From positions 5,146,001-5,210,000 of the forward strand of contig NZ_CP054923.1 of NCBI RefSeq assembly GCF_013364215.1: a DNA stretch of 64,000 nucleotides, in the 5' to 3' direction. The translations under genes were made by a program, and so were the position numbers. Of the stretch, positions 17,472 through 25,706 are shown one piece after another. Under the pieces are notes generated by a model. The model made no database searches. It saw only the letters and a list, made by a program, of their open reading frames with translations, and had not been told where the DNA came from. This DNA is from Verrucosispora sp. NA02020. GTDB taxonomy: Bacteria; Actinomycetota; Actinomycetes; Mycobacteriales; Micromonosporaceae. The number at the start of each line of letters is the position of its first letter. Position 1 is the stretch's first letter.

Positions 17472-18146
17472 TCAGGCGCGGGTACGCCCCGCAGCGCCAC
17501 CCGTGGCACCCATGATCGCGGCGATGGCGGCGATCACGGTGTCGACGGTGACCGTCGGGGCGAACCGGGCGTCCGTCCACGGCCGGCCCCGATGCAGCCA
17601 GATGCTGGGCAGGCCGACCGCGGTGGCGCCACCGATGTCGGCCTCCGGGCCGTCGCCGATCACCCAGGCTCCGCGCAGCGGCATCCGGGCCCGCTGCGCG
17701 GCCAGCGCGAAGATCCGCGGGTTGGGCTTGCTGACCCCGGCCTCCTCGGAGATCACCCAGTCGGCCACGTACCGGTCCAGGCCGGTCCGCCGGATCTTGG
17801 TGTCCTGCTGGCGGACCGCACCGTTGGTGACCACCACCGGCATCCAGCCGGCGTCGTCGGCGATCCGCAGCGCGCAGGCGACCAGTGGATCGAGCCGGGT
17901 GAACTCCACGACGCCGTCGTGCAACTCCTCGACCAGGTCGATGGAGGGGATCCGCAGCCGATAGCGGTCCCGGATGGCGTCCGCGACGTCCCACCGGTCG
18001 GTCAACCCGTCGGCGTCTATCGACAAGAGCCACTCGATGTCATGCGCGGGCGCGCCGATGCCGTCGAGGAAGCGCTCTGCCCAGGTACGGAACGGCCCGG
18101 CTCGATCGAGCAGGGTGTTGTCCAGATCCAGCAGGAGCAGCGGCAC
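17472..18146 (-). CDS. HAD-superfamily hydrolase
   Basis: A 224-residue haloacid dehalogenase-fold phosphatase. Motif I is LLLDLDNTLLD (nucleophile Asp and the Asp two residues later), motif II is VVVTNGAV, the conserved Lys is in GVSKPNPRIF, and motif III is GDGPEADIGGA. The helical cap between motifs I and II (about residues 15-85) places it in the subfamily I group that hydrolyses small phosphorylated metabolites. The substrate cannot be told from the sequence. It is divergent from acnR across about 150 bp and upstream of the RIO kinase gene. Confidence 0.9.
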   Translation of the reverse strand: MPLLLLDLDNTLLDRAGPFRTWAERFLDGIGAPAHDIEWLLSIDADGLTDRWDVADAIRDRYRLRIPSIDLVEELHDGVVEFTRLDPLVACALRIADDAGWMPVVVTNGAVRQQDTKIRRTGLDRYVADWVISEEAGVSKPNPRIFALAAQRARMPLRGAWVIGDGPEADIGGATAVGLPSIWLHRGRPWTDARFAPTVTVDTVIAAIAAIMGATGGAAGRTRA

Positions 18147-18242
18147 TCGGGCACCTTACGGGAATTCGGTACCCGCCCGACAGGGCCGGAGGTTACGCGG
18201 TGATGTCGTACCGGCACTGGCCCCGACCGGAACCACATATCC

Positions 18243-18260
18243 AAGCCGTACGTACGGTTT
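18243..18260. promoter_or_regulatory. Putative AcnR autoregulatory operator
   Basis: AAGCCGTACGTACGGTTT is an 18-bp inverted repeat with 8 of 9 matching half-site positions, 33 bp before the acnR GTG. It shares its right half-site with the element upstream of acnA (4506-4523). TetR repressors commonly bind such palindromes and regulate themselves. Confidence 0.55.
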
Positions 18261-18293
18261 GCGTTACCCCGGGTGAGCTGACACGATCGAGAC

Positions 18294-18866
18294 GTGCCCA
18301 GAGTAAGTCAGGACCAGCTCGACGCTCGCCGACACGAGATCCTCACCGCCGCGCGTGCCTGCTTCGCCCGGCACGGCTACGAGGGCGCCACCGTGCGCCG
18401 GCTCGAAGAGGCGACCGGGCTGTCCCGAGGGGCCATCTTCCACCACTTCCGGGACAAGGACTCGCTCTTCCTGGCCGTCGCCGAGGACGACGCGGCGGTG
18501 ATGGTGGAGACGGTCGCCCGCAACGGTCTGGTCCAGGTCATGCGGGACCTGCTCGCCCGCGCGGTCTCCCCGGACACCACCGGATGGCTCGGCAGTCAAC
18601 TGGAGGTCTCCCGACGCCTGCGCACCGATCCGGCCTTCGCCAGACGGTGGGCCGAGCGGTCGGCGGCCATCGCCGAGGCCACCCGCGACCGCCTGTCCCG
18701 GCAACGCGAGGCCGGGGTGCTGCGCGAGGACGTACCCATCGACGTGCTGGCCCGCTTCCTCGAACTCGCCTACGACGGCCTGGTCCTGCACCTGGCCATG
18801 GGGCGACCCGCCGGTGACCTCGGGCCCGTCCTGGACCTGGTCGAGGAAGCCGTGCGCCGCCCCTGA
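18294..18866 (+). CDS. acnR: TetR-family repressor, AcnR-like
   Basis: A 190-residue TetR regulator. The N-terminal DNA-binding domain includes ARACFARHGYEGATVRRLEE and ATGLSRGAIFHHFRDKDSLF (helix-turn-helix about residues 27-50). These segments, and the C-terminal stretch LRTDPAFARRW through VPIDVLARFLELAYDG, closely resemble AcnR of Corynebacterium, which represses the aconitase gene in response to citrate and iron status. In many actinobacteria acnR is next to acn. Here it is 11 kb away, but both genes carry a related palindrome upstream. The GTG start follows the pattern MPRVSQDQLDARR. Assignment comes from remembered family sequence plus the shared operator. Confidence 0.8.
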   Translation: MPRVSQDQLDARRHEILTAARACFARHGYEGATVRRLEEATGLSRGAIFHHFRDKDSLFLAVAEDDAAVMVETVARNGLVQVMRDLLARAVSPDTTGWLGSQLEVSRRLRTDPAFARRWAERSAAIAEATRDRLSRQREAGVLREDVPIDVLARFLELAYDGLVLHLAMGRPAGDLGPVLDLVEEAVRRP

Positions 18867-18968
18867 ACGATCGGTAACGGCCTGGTAACCCCACCGCCCC
18901 GGCCTCGGCACGGTGGCAGCCGCGCTCCACAATGAGTACGCGTCCCCTTCGCGCGACAGGAGCAGGCC

Positions 18969-19892
18969 ATGAAGGATCCCGTGGCGGACTTCCACACCTG
19001 GGGCATTCCCAGCCGTACCTTCCTGTTTCTCTACCTGGCGGCGGCGCTCGTCCTCGTCGTCGGCACCCTGATCCAACGCCGGGCGCTGCTGTCCGGCCGC
19101 TCCGCGCCCCCCGCCGCCCAGCTCGGCCCGCAGCAGGTCGCCTACCTCAACGGCGGCGAGAACCTGGCGGTCTGGACCGCCATCGGCGCGCTGCGCGGCC
19201 AGGGTGTCATCGGGGTGGACCAGCACCACCGGCTGACCGTCGACGCCCCCCTTCCGCCCGGCGCGACCCCGCTCGACCGCGCCGTCCACCACGCCGCCAG
19301 CCAGCGCTGCCCCGCCCGCCAGGTCATCACGACCGAGTGGGTGAGCCGGGCGCTCACCGAACTCCGGGAGGGGCTGGACCGGCACGGGTTGCTGGTCACC
19401 CCGGAGCAGCGGGCGGCCCTACGGATCGGCCCGCTGCTGATGGCCGTGCTGGCGGCGGTCGGGATCGCGCGCATCTTCGCCGGCGTGGCCAACGGGCGGC
19501 CCGTCTGGTATCTCGTGGCCGTCGTACTCGGGCTCCTGGTGGTGACCACGCTGCTGTTCGCCCTGGTGCCCCGACGGACCCGGGCCGCCGACGCGGCGCT
19601 GGGGCTCCTCCGCATGCGCAACCACCACCTGGCGCCCCACAGCAACCCGTCGTACGCCACCTACGGCGCTGCCGGCACCGCCATGGCGGTGGCCCTCTAC
19701 GGCAGCGCCACGATCTGGGCCATGGACCCCACCTTCGCCCAGCAGGCCGAACTCCAGCGCCAGGCGGCCACCAGCACCGGCGGCACCACCGCCTGTGGCG
19801 GTGGCAGCACCGCAGGCGCCAGCGACAGTGGCGGTGGCTGCGGTGGTGGAGGCGGCGGCGGATGTGGCGGCGGCGGTGGGTGCGGCGGATGA
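18969..19892 (+). CDS. TIGR04222-type membrane protein with Gly/Cys-rich tail
   Basis: A 307-residue membrane protein. It has spans at about residues 15-37 and 150-170, a strong one at 178-200 (WYLVAVVLGLLVVTTLLFALV), and possibly 235-250. The soluble domain between the first and second spans (LNGGENLAVWTAIGALRGQGVI) matches the TIGR04222 'near uncomplex' family, named for its adjacent low-complexity region. The last 35 residues are almost only Gly, Ser and four Cys (CGGGGGGGCGGGGGCGG at the end). AGGAG lies 6 nt before the ATG. Its stop overlaps the start of the DUF692 oxidase as ATGA. The Cys-rich tail is a plausible substrate of that enzyme or a metal-binding tail. This is inference. Confidence 0.85.
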   Translation: MKDPVADFHTWGIPSRTFLFLYLAAALVLVVGTLIQRRALLSGRSAPPAAQLGPQQVAYLNGGENLAVWTAIGALRGQGVIGVDQHHRLTVDAPLPPGATPLDRAVHHAASQRCPARQVITTEWVSRALTELREGLDRHGLLVTPEQRAALRIGPLLMAVLAAVGIARIFAGVANGRPVWYLVAVVLGLLVVTTLLFALVPRRTRAADAALGLLRMRNHHLAPHSNPSYATYGAAGTAMAVALYGSATIWAMDPTFAQQAELQRQAATSTGGTTACGGGSTAGASDSGGGCGGGGGGGCGGGGGCGG

Positions 19893-20704
19893 CCGGCCCG
19901 TACGGGGTCGGCATCGGCTGGCGACCGGAGATCGCCGGATTCGTCGCGGAGCTGCCCGGCCTGCGCTTCGTCGAGGTGGTCGCGGAGGGCGTGTCCCCCA
20001 CCGACCCACCGGACGGGCTGGTCGAGCTGCGACGGCGCGGCGTGACCGTGGTGCCGCACGGGGTACGGCTCTCCCTCGGCGGCACCGATCCGGTCGAGCC
20101 GGCCCGGGTCGGCCACCTGGCGGCGGTCGCCGAACTGCTGGCGGCACCCCTGGTCAGCGAGCACATCGCCTTCGTCCGGGCCGGTGGGCTGGAGGCCGGA
20201 CACCTGCTGCCGCTGCCCCGTACCCGCGAGGCGGTCGACGTGGTCTGCGCCAACGTCGCCCGGGCCCGGGCCGACCTGCCCGTGCCGATCGCGCTGGAGC
20301 CGATCGCCGCGCTGTTCGACTGGCCGGACGACGAACTCGACGAGGCCACCTTCCTCACCGAGATCCTGGACCGCACCGACGCCCTGCTGCTGCTCGACAT
20401 CGCCAACGTGCACGCCAACGCCCGTAACCGGGGCACCGACCCGCTCGCCCTGCTGGACCGACTGCCGTTGGACCGCGTCGCGTACGTACACGTCGCCGGC
20501 GGCGCCGACCACGGCGGCTTCTACCACGACACCCACACCGACCCGGTCAGCCAGGACGTCCTCGACCTGCTCGCCGAGCTGTGCGCGCGACACCGGCCAC
20601 CGGCGGTCATGCTGGAACGCGACGGGCACTACCCGCCCGCCGCCGACCTGCGCGCCGAGTTGGACGCCATCGCCACCGCCAGCGGCTTGCCGGTGGTGAC
20701 GTGA
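19889..20704 (+). CDS. DUF692 multinuclear non-heme iron oxidase (MNIO)
   Basis: A 271-residue TIM-barrel protein of the DUF692/MNIO family (MbnB, TglH, ChrH). All expected metal-ligand motifs are visible: H57 (VVPHGV), H92 (SEHIAFV), E137 (ALEPIA), D170/N173/H175 (LLLDIANVHANA), H201 (YVHVAGG), D214/H216 (YHDTHTDP) and E243 (MLERDGHYPP). Characterised members use two or three irons and O2 to rearrange Cys, Asp or Asn residues in ribosomally made peptides, usually with a partner protein. Here the upstream gene encodes a Cys-rich tail and the downstream gene a small partner-like protein, each with a 4-nt start/stop overlap. The true start is ATG 19889. The longer open frame upstream runs through the TIGR04222 gene in another frame. 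Confidence 0.93.
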   Translation: MTGPYGVGIGWRPEIAGFVAELPGLRFVEVVAEGVSPTDPPDGLVELRRRGVTVVPHGVRLSLGGTDPVEPARVGHLAAVAELLAAPLVSEHIAFVRAGGLEAGHLLPLPRTREAVDVVCANVARARADLPVPIALEPIAALFDWPDDELDEATFLTEILDRTDALLLLDIANVHANARNRGTDPLALLDRLPLDRVAYVHVAGGADHGGFYHDTHTDPVSQDVLDLLAELCARHRPPAVMLERDGHYPPAADLRAELDAIATASGLPVVT

Positions 20705-21168
20705 GCACCGACGCCCACGAGCCACCCGCGCCGGGTGGCACGCTGGCCGAGCGGCAGGCACGACTGGTGGCCGCGCTGGTGGCCGGTGGCGCACCGCCAC
20801 CGGGGTTCGCGCCCGCACCGCTGGCCGCAGCCCGCGCGGCGTTGCTCCGCAAGCGGGCCGGCGAGGTCGCCCGACACTGGCCGCTGCTCACCGCCGCACT
20901 CGGCCCACACTGGCCGTCGGCCTTCCTCACCTGGGCCGCCGACCGGCCCACCGGCGGCGGCCTGCGCGACGGCTGGGATCTGGCCCGCGCGCTCCGCGAC
21001 CGCGCCGAGCTGCCGCCGCTGGGCGCCGAGGAACTCGCCGTGCGCGAAGTCAGCCTGCGCTACGACGGCCGCCGGGCGCCACGCCCCCGCCGGTCCCCCG
21101 CGCTCGCGCACGTCGACGGCGCCGTAGCGATCCAACTCGCCGGCCGCACATACCTCCTGCGGAGGTAA
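20701..21168 (+). CDS. Putative MNIO partner protein (SCO6045-like)
   Basis: A 155-residue protein starting with GTG in a GTGA overlap with the oxidase gene. The first half is a helical segment (LAERQARLVAALVAGGAPPPGFAPAPL), then RKRAGEVARHWPLLTAALGPHWPSAFLTWAAD. The second half is basic and ends AHVDGAVAIQLAGRTYLLRR. It resembles the third gene of the Streptomyces TIGR04222-DUF692 loci (SCO6045-like). In other MNIO systems the gene after the oxidase encodes a partner that binds the precursor peptide (MbnC, TglI, DUF2063). A similar role is inferred here from position and size, not from a recognised domain. A palindromic element follows its stop codon directly. Confidence 0.7.
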   Translation: MSTDAHEPPAPGGTLAERQARLVAALVAGGAPPPGFAPAPLAAARAALLRKRAGEVARHWPLLTAALGPHWPSAFLTWAADRPTGGGLRDGWDLARALRDRAELPPLGAEELAVREVSLRYDGRRAPRPRRSPALAHVDGAVAIQLAGRTYLLRR

Positions 21169-21217
21169 GGAAGGGCACCTTGTTAACGCCTGCGGTAGAG
21201 CAGGGGTCCCCTCCTAA
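21167..21217. repeat. Palindromic intergenic element, copy B
   Basis: A degenerate member of the palindromic family: AAGGAAGGGCACCTTGTTAA, then a CGCCTGCGG loop region, then GCAGGGGTCCCCTCCTAAC. It begins at the stop codon of the MNIO partner gene and could act as its terminator. Confidence 0.55.
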
Positions 21218-21287
21218 CATCAGCGGTCGGCCGAGCGGACGGACCCGGGGATGCCGGACCCGCACCGGCTGCGGCAGGATCGGTGGC

Positions 21288-22049
21288 ATGGATCTAGGAC
21301 TCACCGAAAGGGTGTACGTGCTCACCGGCGCCTCGCGCGGCCTCGGTCACGCCACGGCGCGGTGCCTGGTCGCCGACGGCGCCCGGGTCGTGCTCTCGGC
21401 CCGGAACGCCGACACCGTGGCCGCCGCCACGGCCGATCTCGGCGGCCCGGAGCACGCCGTCGGCATCACCGCCGACCTCACCGACCCGGACACGCCCGAA
21501 CGGCTGGTGCACGCCGCCCACGAGCACTTCGGCCGACTCGACGGCGCGCTGGTCTCGGTGGGCGGACCGACCCCCGGCAGCGCCGCCTCGGTCGACGACG
21601 AGCAGTGGCGACGTGCCTTCGAGACCATCTTCCTGGGCAGCGTACGGACGGTGCGGACAGTGGCCGGGGCGCTGCCCGACGGAGGCGCCATCGCGCTGGT
21701 GCTGTCCACCTCGGTACGAGGACCGGTCACCGGGCTGGGCATCTCCAACGGGCTGCGCCCCGGCCTGGCCGGGGTGGCGAAGGACGTCGCCGACGAGTAC
21801 GGCCCCCGGGGCGTACGGGTGGTCGGGCTGCTGCCGGGGCGGATCATGACCGACCGCAACCGGGAGCTCTTCGCCGCCAGCGGCGACCCCGAACAGGCCC
21901 GCGCCGAAGCCGAGGCCGGCATCCCGCTGCGCCGCATCGGTGCCCCCGACGAGTTCGGGAAGGTGGCCGCGTTCGTGCTCTCCCCGGCCGCGAGCTACCT
22001 GACCGGGGTCACCATCCCGGTCGACGGCGGCGCGCTACGCGGCCTGTGA
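21288..22049 (+). CDS. SDR-family oxidoreductase with altered active site
   Basis: A 253-residue short-chain dehydrogenase/reductase. The Rossmann motif is LTGASRGLGHATAR (TGxxxGxG), the cofactor specificity region includes VVLSARNADTVAAA, and the C-terminus is YLTGVTIPVDGGALRG. The catalytic Ser is kept in LVLSTSVRG, but the Tyr of the YxxxK motif is not visible. The segment reads GLGISNGLRPGLAGVAK, with Ser-Asn where Tyr is expected. Divergent SDRs with this SN-R pattern are known in bacteria, and their substrates are unclear. The ATG at 21288 was chosen because it opens directly on MDLGLTERVYVLTGAS. The gene's stop overlaps a GTG that may start the mug gene. Confidence 0.85.
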   Translation: MDLGLTERVYVLTGASRGLGHATARCLVADGARVVLSARNADTVAAATADLGGPEHAVGITADLTDPDTPERLVHAAHEHFGRLDGALVSVGGPTPGSAASVDDEQWRRAFETIFLGSVRTVRTVAGALPDGGAIALVLSTSVRGPVTGLGISNGLRPGLAGVAKDVADEYGPRGVRVVGLLPGRIMTDRNRELFAASGDPEQARAEAEAGIPLRRIGAPDEFGKVAAFVLSPAASYLTGVTIPVDGGALRGL

Positions 22050-22798
22050 CCAGGCAACCGAAGGGCGGCGCTGACCGTCCGGCGACCAGGCGACCGGAAG
22101 GCAGCCCCGCCCGTCCGGAGACCGGGCGACCGGAAGGCGGCGCTGCGTGGCCGGTGAACGGGCAAGCAGAGGGCGGCCCGGCGCGAAGCGTCCGTGGCGC
22201 GGCGGTGCCGGGTCCCGGACCCGCCGCGCGGACCGACAGCGTGGATCGGGGGTACCGGCCGACCCGGGAGGAGATGTCGGCGGCCGTGGACCGGCTGCTG
22301 CCGGACGTCGTCGCCCCCGGATTGGACGTCCTGTTCGTCGGGATCAACCCCGGGCTCTGGTCGGCCGCGACCGGATGGCACTTCGCCCGCCCCGGCAACC
22401 GATTCTGGCCGGCACTGCACCGGGGCGGGTTCACCCCACGCCTGATGCACCCCAGCGAGCAGGACGAACTGCCCGGACTGGGACTGGGCATCACCAACGT
22501 GGTGGCCCGGGCCAGCGCCCGCGCCGACGAACTGTCCGCCGCCGAACTGGTCGACGGGGCACGGGAGCTGGCCGGCAAGGTCGCCGCGTACCGGCCGCGC
22601 TGGGTGGCGGTCGTCGGGGTGACCGCGTACCGGATCGGGTTCGCGCGGCCGAAGGCCACCTTCGGCCGGCAGCCCGAGCCGCTGGGCGGCGCCCACCTCT
22701 GGGTCCTGCCGAACCCCAGCGGCCTGAACGCGCACTACACCCCGCAGACGCTGGGTGCCGCCTTCGCCGAACTGCGCGAGGCGACGACCCGGGAGTGA
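22046..22798 (+). CDS. mug: G/U mismatch-specific uracil-DNA glycosylase (Mug-like)
   Basis: The catalytic domain (from about residue 77) has all Mug hallmarks: LFVGINPGLWSAATGWHFARPGNRFWPAL (active-site Asn in GINPG), LGITNVVARASARADEL and the C-terminal LPNPSGLNAHYT loop. It removes uracil or etheno-C from mismatches with G. The start is uncertain. The 22046 GTG overlaps the SDR stop as GTGA and gives a 250-residue protein with a 65-residue basic, low-complexity N-terminal tail built from four 12-residue repeats. GTG 22241 or ATG 22274 would give family-length products, but neither has a well-spaced ribosome-binding site. I prefer the coupled start with moderate confidence. It is convergent with the ABC exporter, 6 bp apart. 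Confidence 0.8.
   Translation: MTRQPKGGADRPATRRPEGSPARPETGRPEGGAAWPVNGQAEGGPARSVRGAAVPGPGPAARTDSVDRGYRPTREEMSAAVDRLLPDVVAPGLDVLFVGINPGLWSAATGWHFARPGNRFWPALHRGGFTPRLMHPSEQDELPGLGLGITNVVARASARADELSAAELVDGARELAGKVAAYRPRWVAVVGVTAYRIGFARPKATFGRQPEPLGGAHLWVLPNPSGLNAHYTPQTLGAAFAELREATTRE
22048..22191 (+). repeat. Four tandem degenerate 36-bp repeats
   Basis: Units start at 22048, 22084, 22120 and 22156 with exact 36-bp spacing. Each begins like GACCAGGCGACCGGAAGG. They lie between the SDR stop and the mug domain, and are in frame with mug, where they would encode repeats of the type RRPEGSPARPET. Confidence 0.8.
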
Positions 22799-22804
22799 CC
22801 GCCG

Positions 22805-24793
22805 TCAGTTGGCGGCGGCGGGCGGCATCGCCTCGTCGGCGAGGTACTCCCGCGACGGGATGATCACCGGCTCCACCATGGCCTGGTCGGTGTGCGGGGT
22901 CGGCGAGTCGGCCACCGCGAACTGGGTGCGGTACAACTCGGCGTAGAGGCCACCGACGGCGACCAGTTCATCGTGCCGACCGCGCTCGACGATGCGCCCC
23001 TCGTCGAGGACGAGGATCTGGTCGGCGTCGCGGACCGTGGAGAGCCGGTGCGCGATCACCAAGGCGGTACGCCCGGTCAACGCCACCGACAGCGCGCGTT
23101 GCACCGCCGCCTCGCTCTCCGAGTCGAGGTGCGCGGTCGCCTCGTCGAGGATCACGATCGACGGTGCCTTGAGCAGCAGCCGGGCGATCGCGATGCGCTG
23201 CTTCTCACCGCCGGAGAAGCGGTAGCCGCGCTCGCCGACGGTGGTGTCGAGCCCGTCGGGCAGCGACCGGACCAGATCGGCGACCTGGGCACCGGCCAGT
23301 GCCGCCCAGAGTTGGTCGTCGGTGGCGTCCGGCTTGGCGTACCGCAGGTTCTCGGCGATCGTCTCGTGGAACAGGTGCGAATCCTGGGTGACCACACCGA
23401 TCTCGTCCCGCAGCGATTCGAGGGTGGCGTCCCGGACGTCGACACCGCCGACCAGAACCTGACCGTCGGTGACGTCGTAGATGCGGGAGATCAGCATGGA
23501 CAGCGTGGACTTGCCCGCGCCGGAGGGCCCGACCAGGGCGACCATCTGCCCGGGATCGACCCGGAAGGAGACGCCCTTGAGCACCGGCTCGTTGACCGTA
23601 CGGTCCAGCGTGGCGACCTCCTCCAGCGACGCGAGGGAGATCTCGGCGGCGCTCGGGTAGCGGAAGCGCACGTCGCGGAACTCGACCCGGCCCGCGTCCC
23701 GGGGCACCGGGACCGCGTCGGACCGCTCCTTGATCGCCGGATCGAGGTCGAGCACCTCGAAGACCCGGTCGAACGAGACCAGCGCGCTCATCACGTCGAC
23801 CCGGACGTTGCTCAGCGCGGTGAGCGGACCGTAGAGCCGGGTGAGCAGCAACGCGAGCGTCACGACCGTGCCGGCGCTGACCTCGCCGGTGACCGCCAGC
23901 CAACCGCCGAGCCCGTAGGTGAGCGCCTGGGCCAGCGAGGCGACCAGCAGCATCGCCACGAAGAACGTCCGCGAGTACATCGCGGAGGTGATGCCGATGT
24001 CACGGACCCGCTCGGCACGGGCGGCGAACCGGCCGGCCTCGGCATCGGGGCGCCCGAAGAGCTTCACCAGCAGGGCGCCCGCGACCCCGAACCGTTCCGT
24101 CATGGTCGCGTTCATCTTGGCGTCGAGGTTGTACGACTCGCGGGTGATCTCGGCCAGCCGCCGGCCGACCCGCCGGGCCGGGATGATGAACACCGGCAGC
24201 AGTACCAGCGACAGCGCGGTGATCTGCCAGGAGAGGGTGAGCATCACGGCGGCGGTGAGCAGCAGTTGGATCACGTTGCTGACCACGCCGGAGAGCGTCG
24301 AGGTGAAGGCCCGCTGGGCCCCCATCACGTCGTTGTTGAGCCGGCTGACCAGCGCACCGGTCTGGGTGCGGGTGAAGAACTGCAACGGCATCCGCTGCAC
24401 GTGGTCGTAGACCCGGGTGCGCAGGTCGAGGATGATGCCCTCGCCGATGCGTGCCGAATACCACCGCTGGGCGAGGGAGAGCATCGCGTCGGCGACGGCC
24501 AGGCCGGCGATGAAGAACGCCAGCCGGATCACCAGTGCGCCGGCCTCGTCGCCGCCCCGGGTGATCGCGTCGATGACCTGGCCGGCGAGCAACGGGGTGG
24601 CCACCCCGATCACCGCCGCGACGACCACGGTCAGCAGGAACACGACGATGTCGCGACGGTACGGCCGGGCGAACGCCACGATCCGCCGGGCGACACCGCG
24701 CTGCAACCGGTGACTGGAGATCTCGTCACCGTTGCGCATCGACCGCAGCATGCTCCAACCGCCCATGCCGCCGGCGGCCATCGGGTTCGACAC
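22805..24793 (-). CDS. ABC exporter (fused membrane and ATPase domains)
   Basis: A 662-residue half-transporter of the type IV (MsbA/LmrA-like) exporter fold. Six membrane spans lie in the first 340 residues (for example IVVFLLTVVVAAVIGVATPL). The nucleotide-binding domain has Walker A GPSGAGKST, a Q-loop in VVTQDSHLFHE, signature FSGGEKQRIAIARL, Walker B IVILDEATAHLDSES and the switch His in VIAHRLSTVRDAD. It probably works as a homodimer, exporting lipids, peptides or drugs. The second GTG (24793) was preferred because GGAGG lies 5 nt upstream; the first GTG (24799) overlaps that site. No regulator is adjacent. It is convergent with mug. Confidence 0.9.
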   Translation of the reverse strand: MSNPMAAGGMGGWSMLRSMRNGDEISSHRLQRGVARRIVAFARPYRRDIVVFLLTVVVAAVIGVATPLLAGQVIDAITRGGDEAGALVIRLAFFIAGLAVADAMLSLAQRWYSARIGEGIILDLRTRVYDHVQRMPLQFFTRTQTGALVSRLNNDVMGAQRAFTSTLSGVVSNVIQLLLTAAVMLTLSWQITALSLVLLPVFIIPARRVGRRLAEITRESYNLDAKMNATMTERFGVAGALLVKLFGRPDAEAGRFAARAERVRDIGITSAMYSRTFFVAMLLVASLAQALTYGLGGWLAVTGEVSAGTVVTLALLLTRLYGPLTALSNVRVDVMSALVSFDRVFEVLDLDPAIKERSDAVPVPRDAGRVEFRDVRFRYPSAAEISLASLEEVATLDRTVNEPVLKGVSFRVDPGQMVALVGPSGAGKSTLSMLISRIYDVTDGQVLVGGVDVRDATLESLRDEIGVVTQDSHLFHETIAENLRYAKPDATDDQLWAALAGAQVADLVRSLPDGLDTTVGERGYRFSGGEKQRIAIARLLLKAPSIVILDEATAHLDSESEAAVQRALSVALTGRTALVIAHRLSTVRDADQILVLDEGRIVERGRHDELVAVGGLYAELYRTQFAVADSPTPHTDQAMVEPVIIPSREYLADEAMPPAAAN

Positions 24794-24892
24794 GCTCACC
24801 TCCGGGAAAGGGCCTCAGGATGCCGTCGGGTCAATTCTCCCGACAGCTACGACAACCTCGTGAGTAACCCGGATCTTCCCGAACGGTCCTTA

Positions 24893-25660
24893 CTATTCTG
24901 CGTACCCGGCGAGATCGCGGATCCGCCGGGTCTGTGCTTCCCGCTCGGCCCGCTGCTGCTCGGCGTGGGTCCGCCCGGAGGCACCCGCGAGCAGTGCCTT
25001 GATCTCCACCACCGCGTCGCGCTGGTGGGCGACCAACCCGGCGGTGAGGTCGCGCACCGCGTCCTCCAGCTCCGCGTTCGGCACCACCAGGGTGGCCAGG
25101 CCGAGCCGGTCCGCCTCGGCGGCGTCCATCCGCCGGGCGGTGGTGCAGATCTCCAGCGCACGGGCGTAGCCGACCAACTCGACCAGACGCTTCGTGCCGG
25201 CCAGGTCGGGCACCAGACCCAGCGTGACCTCGGCCATGGACAGCTTCGCGTCCTGCGCCAACACCCGCAGGTCGCAGGCGAGGGCGAGTTGGAACCCGGC
25301 GCCCATGGCATGCCCCTGCACGGCCGCGACGGAGATGATGTCCGGTCGGTGCAGCCAGGTGAAGCCGCCCTGGAGGGCGGCGATCCGGTCGGCGCACTCC
25401 GCTTCCGGCAGTGCGGCCAGCTCGGCGAACGAGCCCGGCCCGGTGGCGCTCACGACCGCCAGGTCGAGGCCGGCGGAGAACGCCCGCCCCTCACCCCGGA
25501 CGACCACGACACGTACGTCACCGGGCAGGTCTCGGGAGAAATCACTCATCGCGCGCCACATCGACGGGGTCTGCGCGTTGAGCACCTCGGGCCGACACAG
25601 CGTGACCGTGGCGATCGGCCCGTCACACTCCAGCCGGACCCCGGTCGCCTCGGTGGTCAC
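24893..25660 (-). CDS. Enoyl-CoA hydratase/isomerase family protein
   Basis: A 255-residue crotonase-fold protein. The oxyanion-hole segments GEGRAFSAGLDL (about residue 57) and QGHAMGAGFQLALACDLRV (about 110) are present. The position of the second catalytic Glu is kept in LSMAEVTLGLVPDLAGTKRL, where E is followed by a Pro-Asp in place of the usual second Glu, so hydratase activity is not certain. Crotonases act on acyl-CoA thioesters in beta-oxidation and related steps. The GTG at 25660 (MTTEATGVRLECDGP) starts the domain cleanly; a longer open frame upstream runs through the HTH gene in another frame. It lies 46 bp downstream of the small HTH gene. Confidence 0.88.
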   Translation of the reverse strand: MTTEATGVRLECDGPIATVTLCRPEVLNAQTPSMWRAMSDFSRDLPGDVRVVVVRGEGRAFSAGLDLAVVSATGPGSFAELAALPEAECADRIAALQGGFTWLHRPDIISVAAVQGHAMGAGFQLALACDLRVLAQDAKLSMAEVTLGLVPDLAGTKRLVELVGYARALEICTTARRMDAAEADRLGLATLVVPNAELEDAVRDLTAGLVAHQRDAVVEIKALLAGASGRTHAEQQRAEREAQTRRIRDLAGYAE

Positions 25661-25706
25661 CGGGCGGCCCGGGTCACGGTGGTGGTGTACGACGCTGACG
25701 GGCGGG

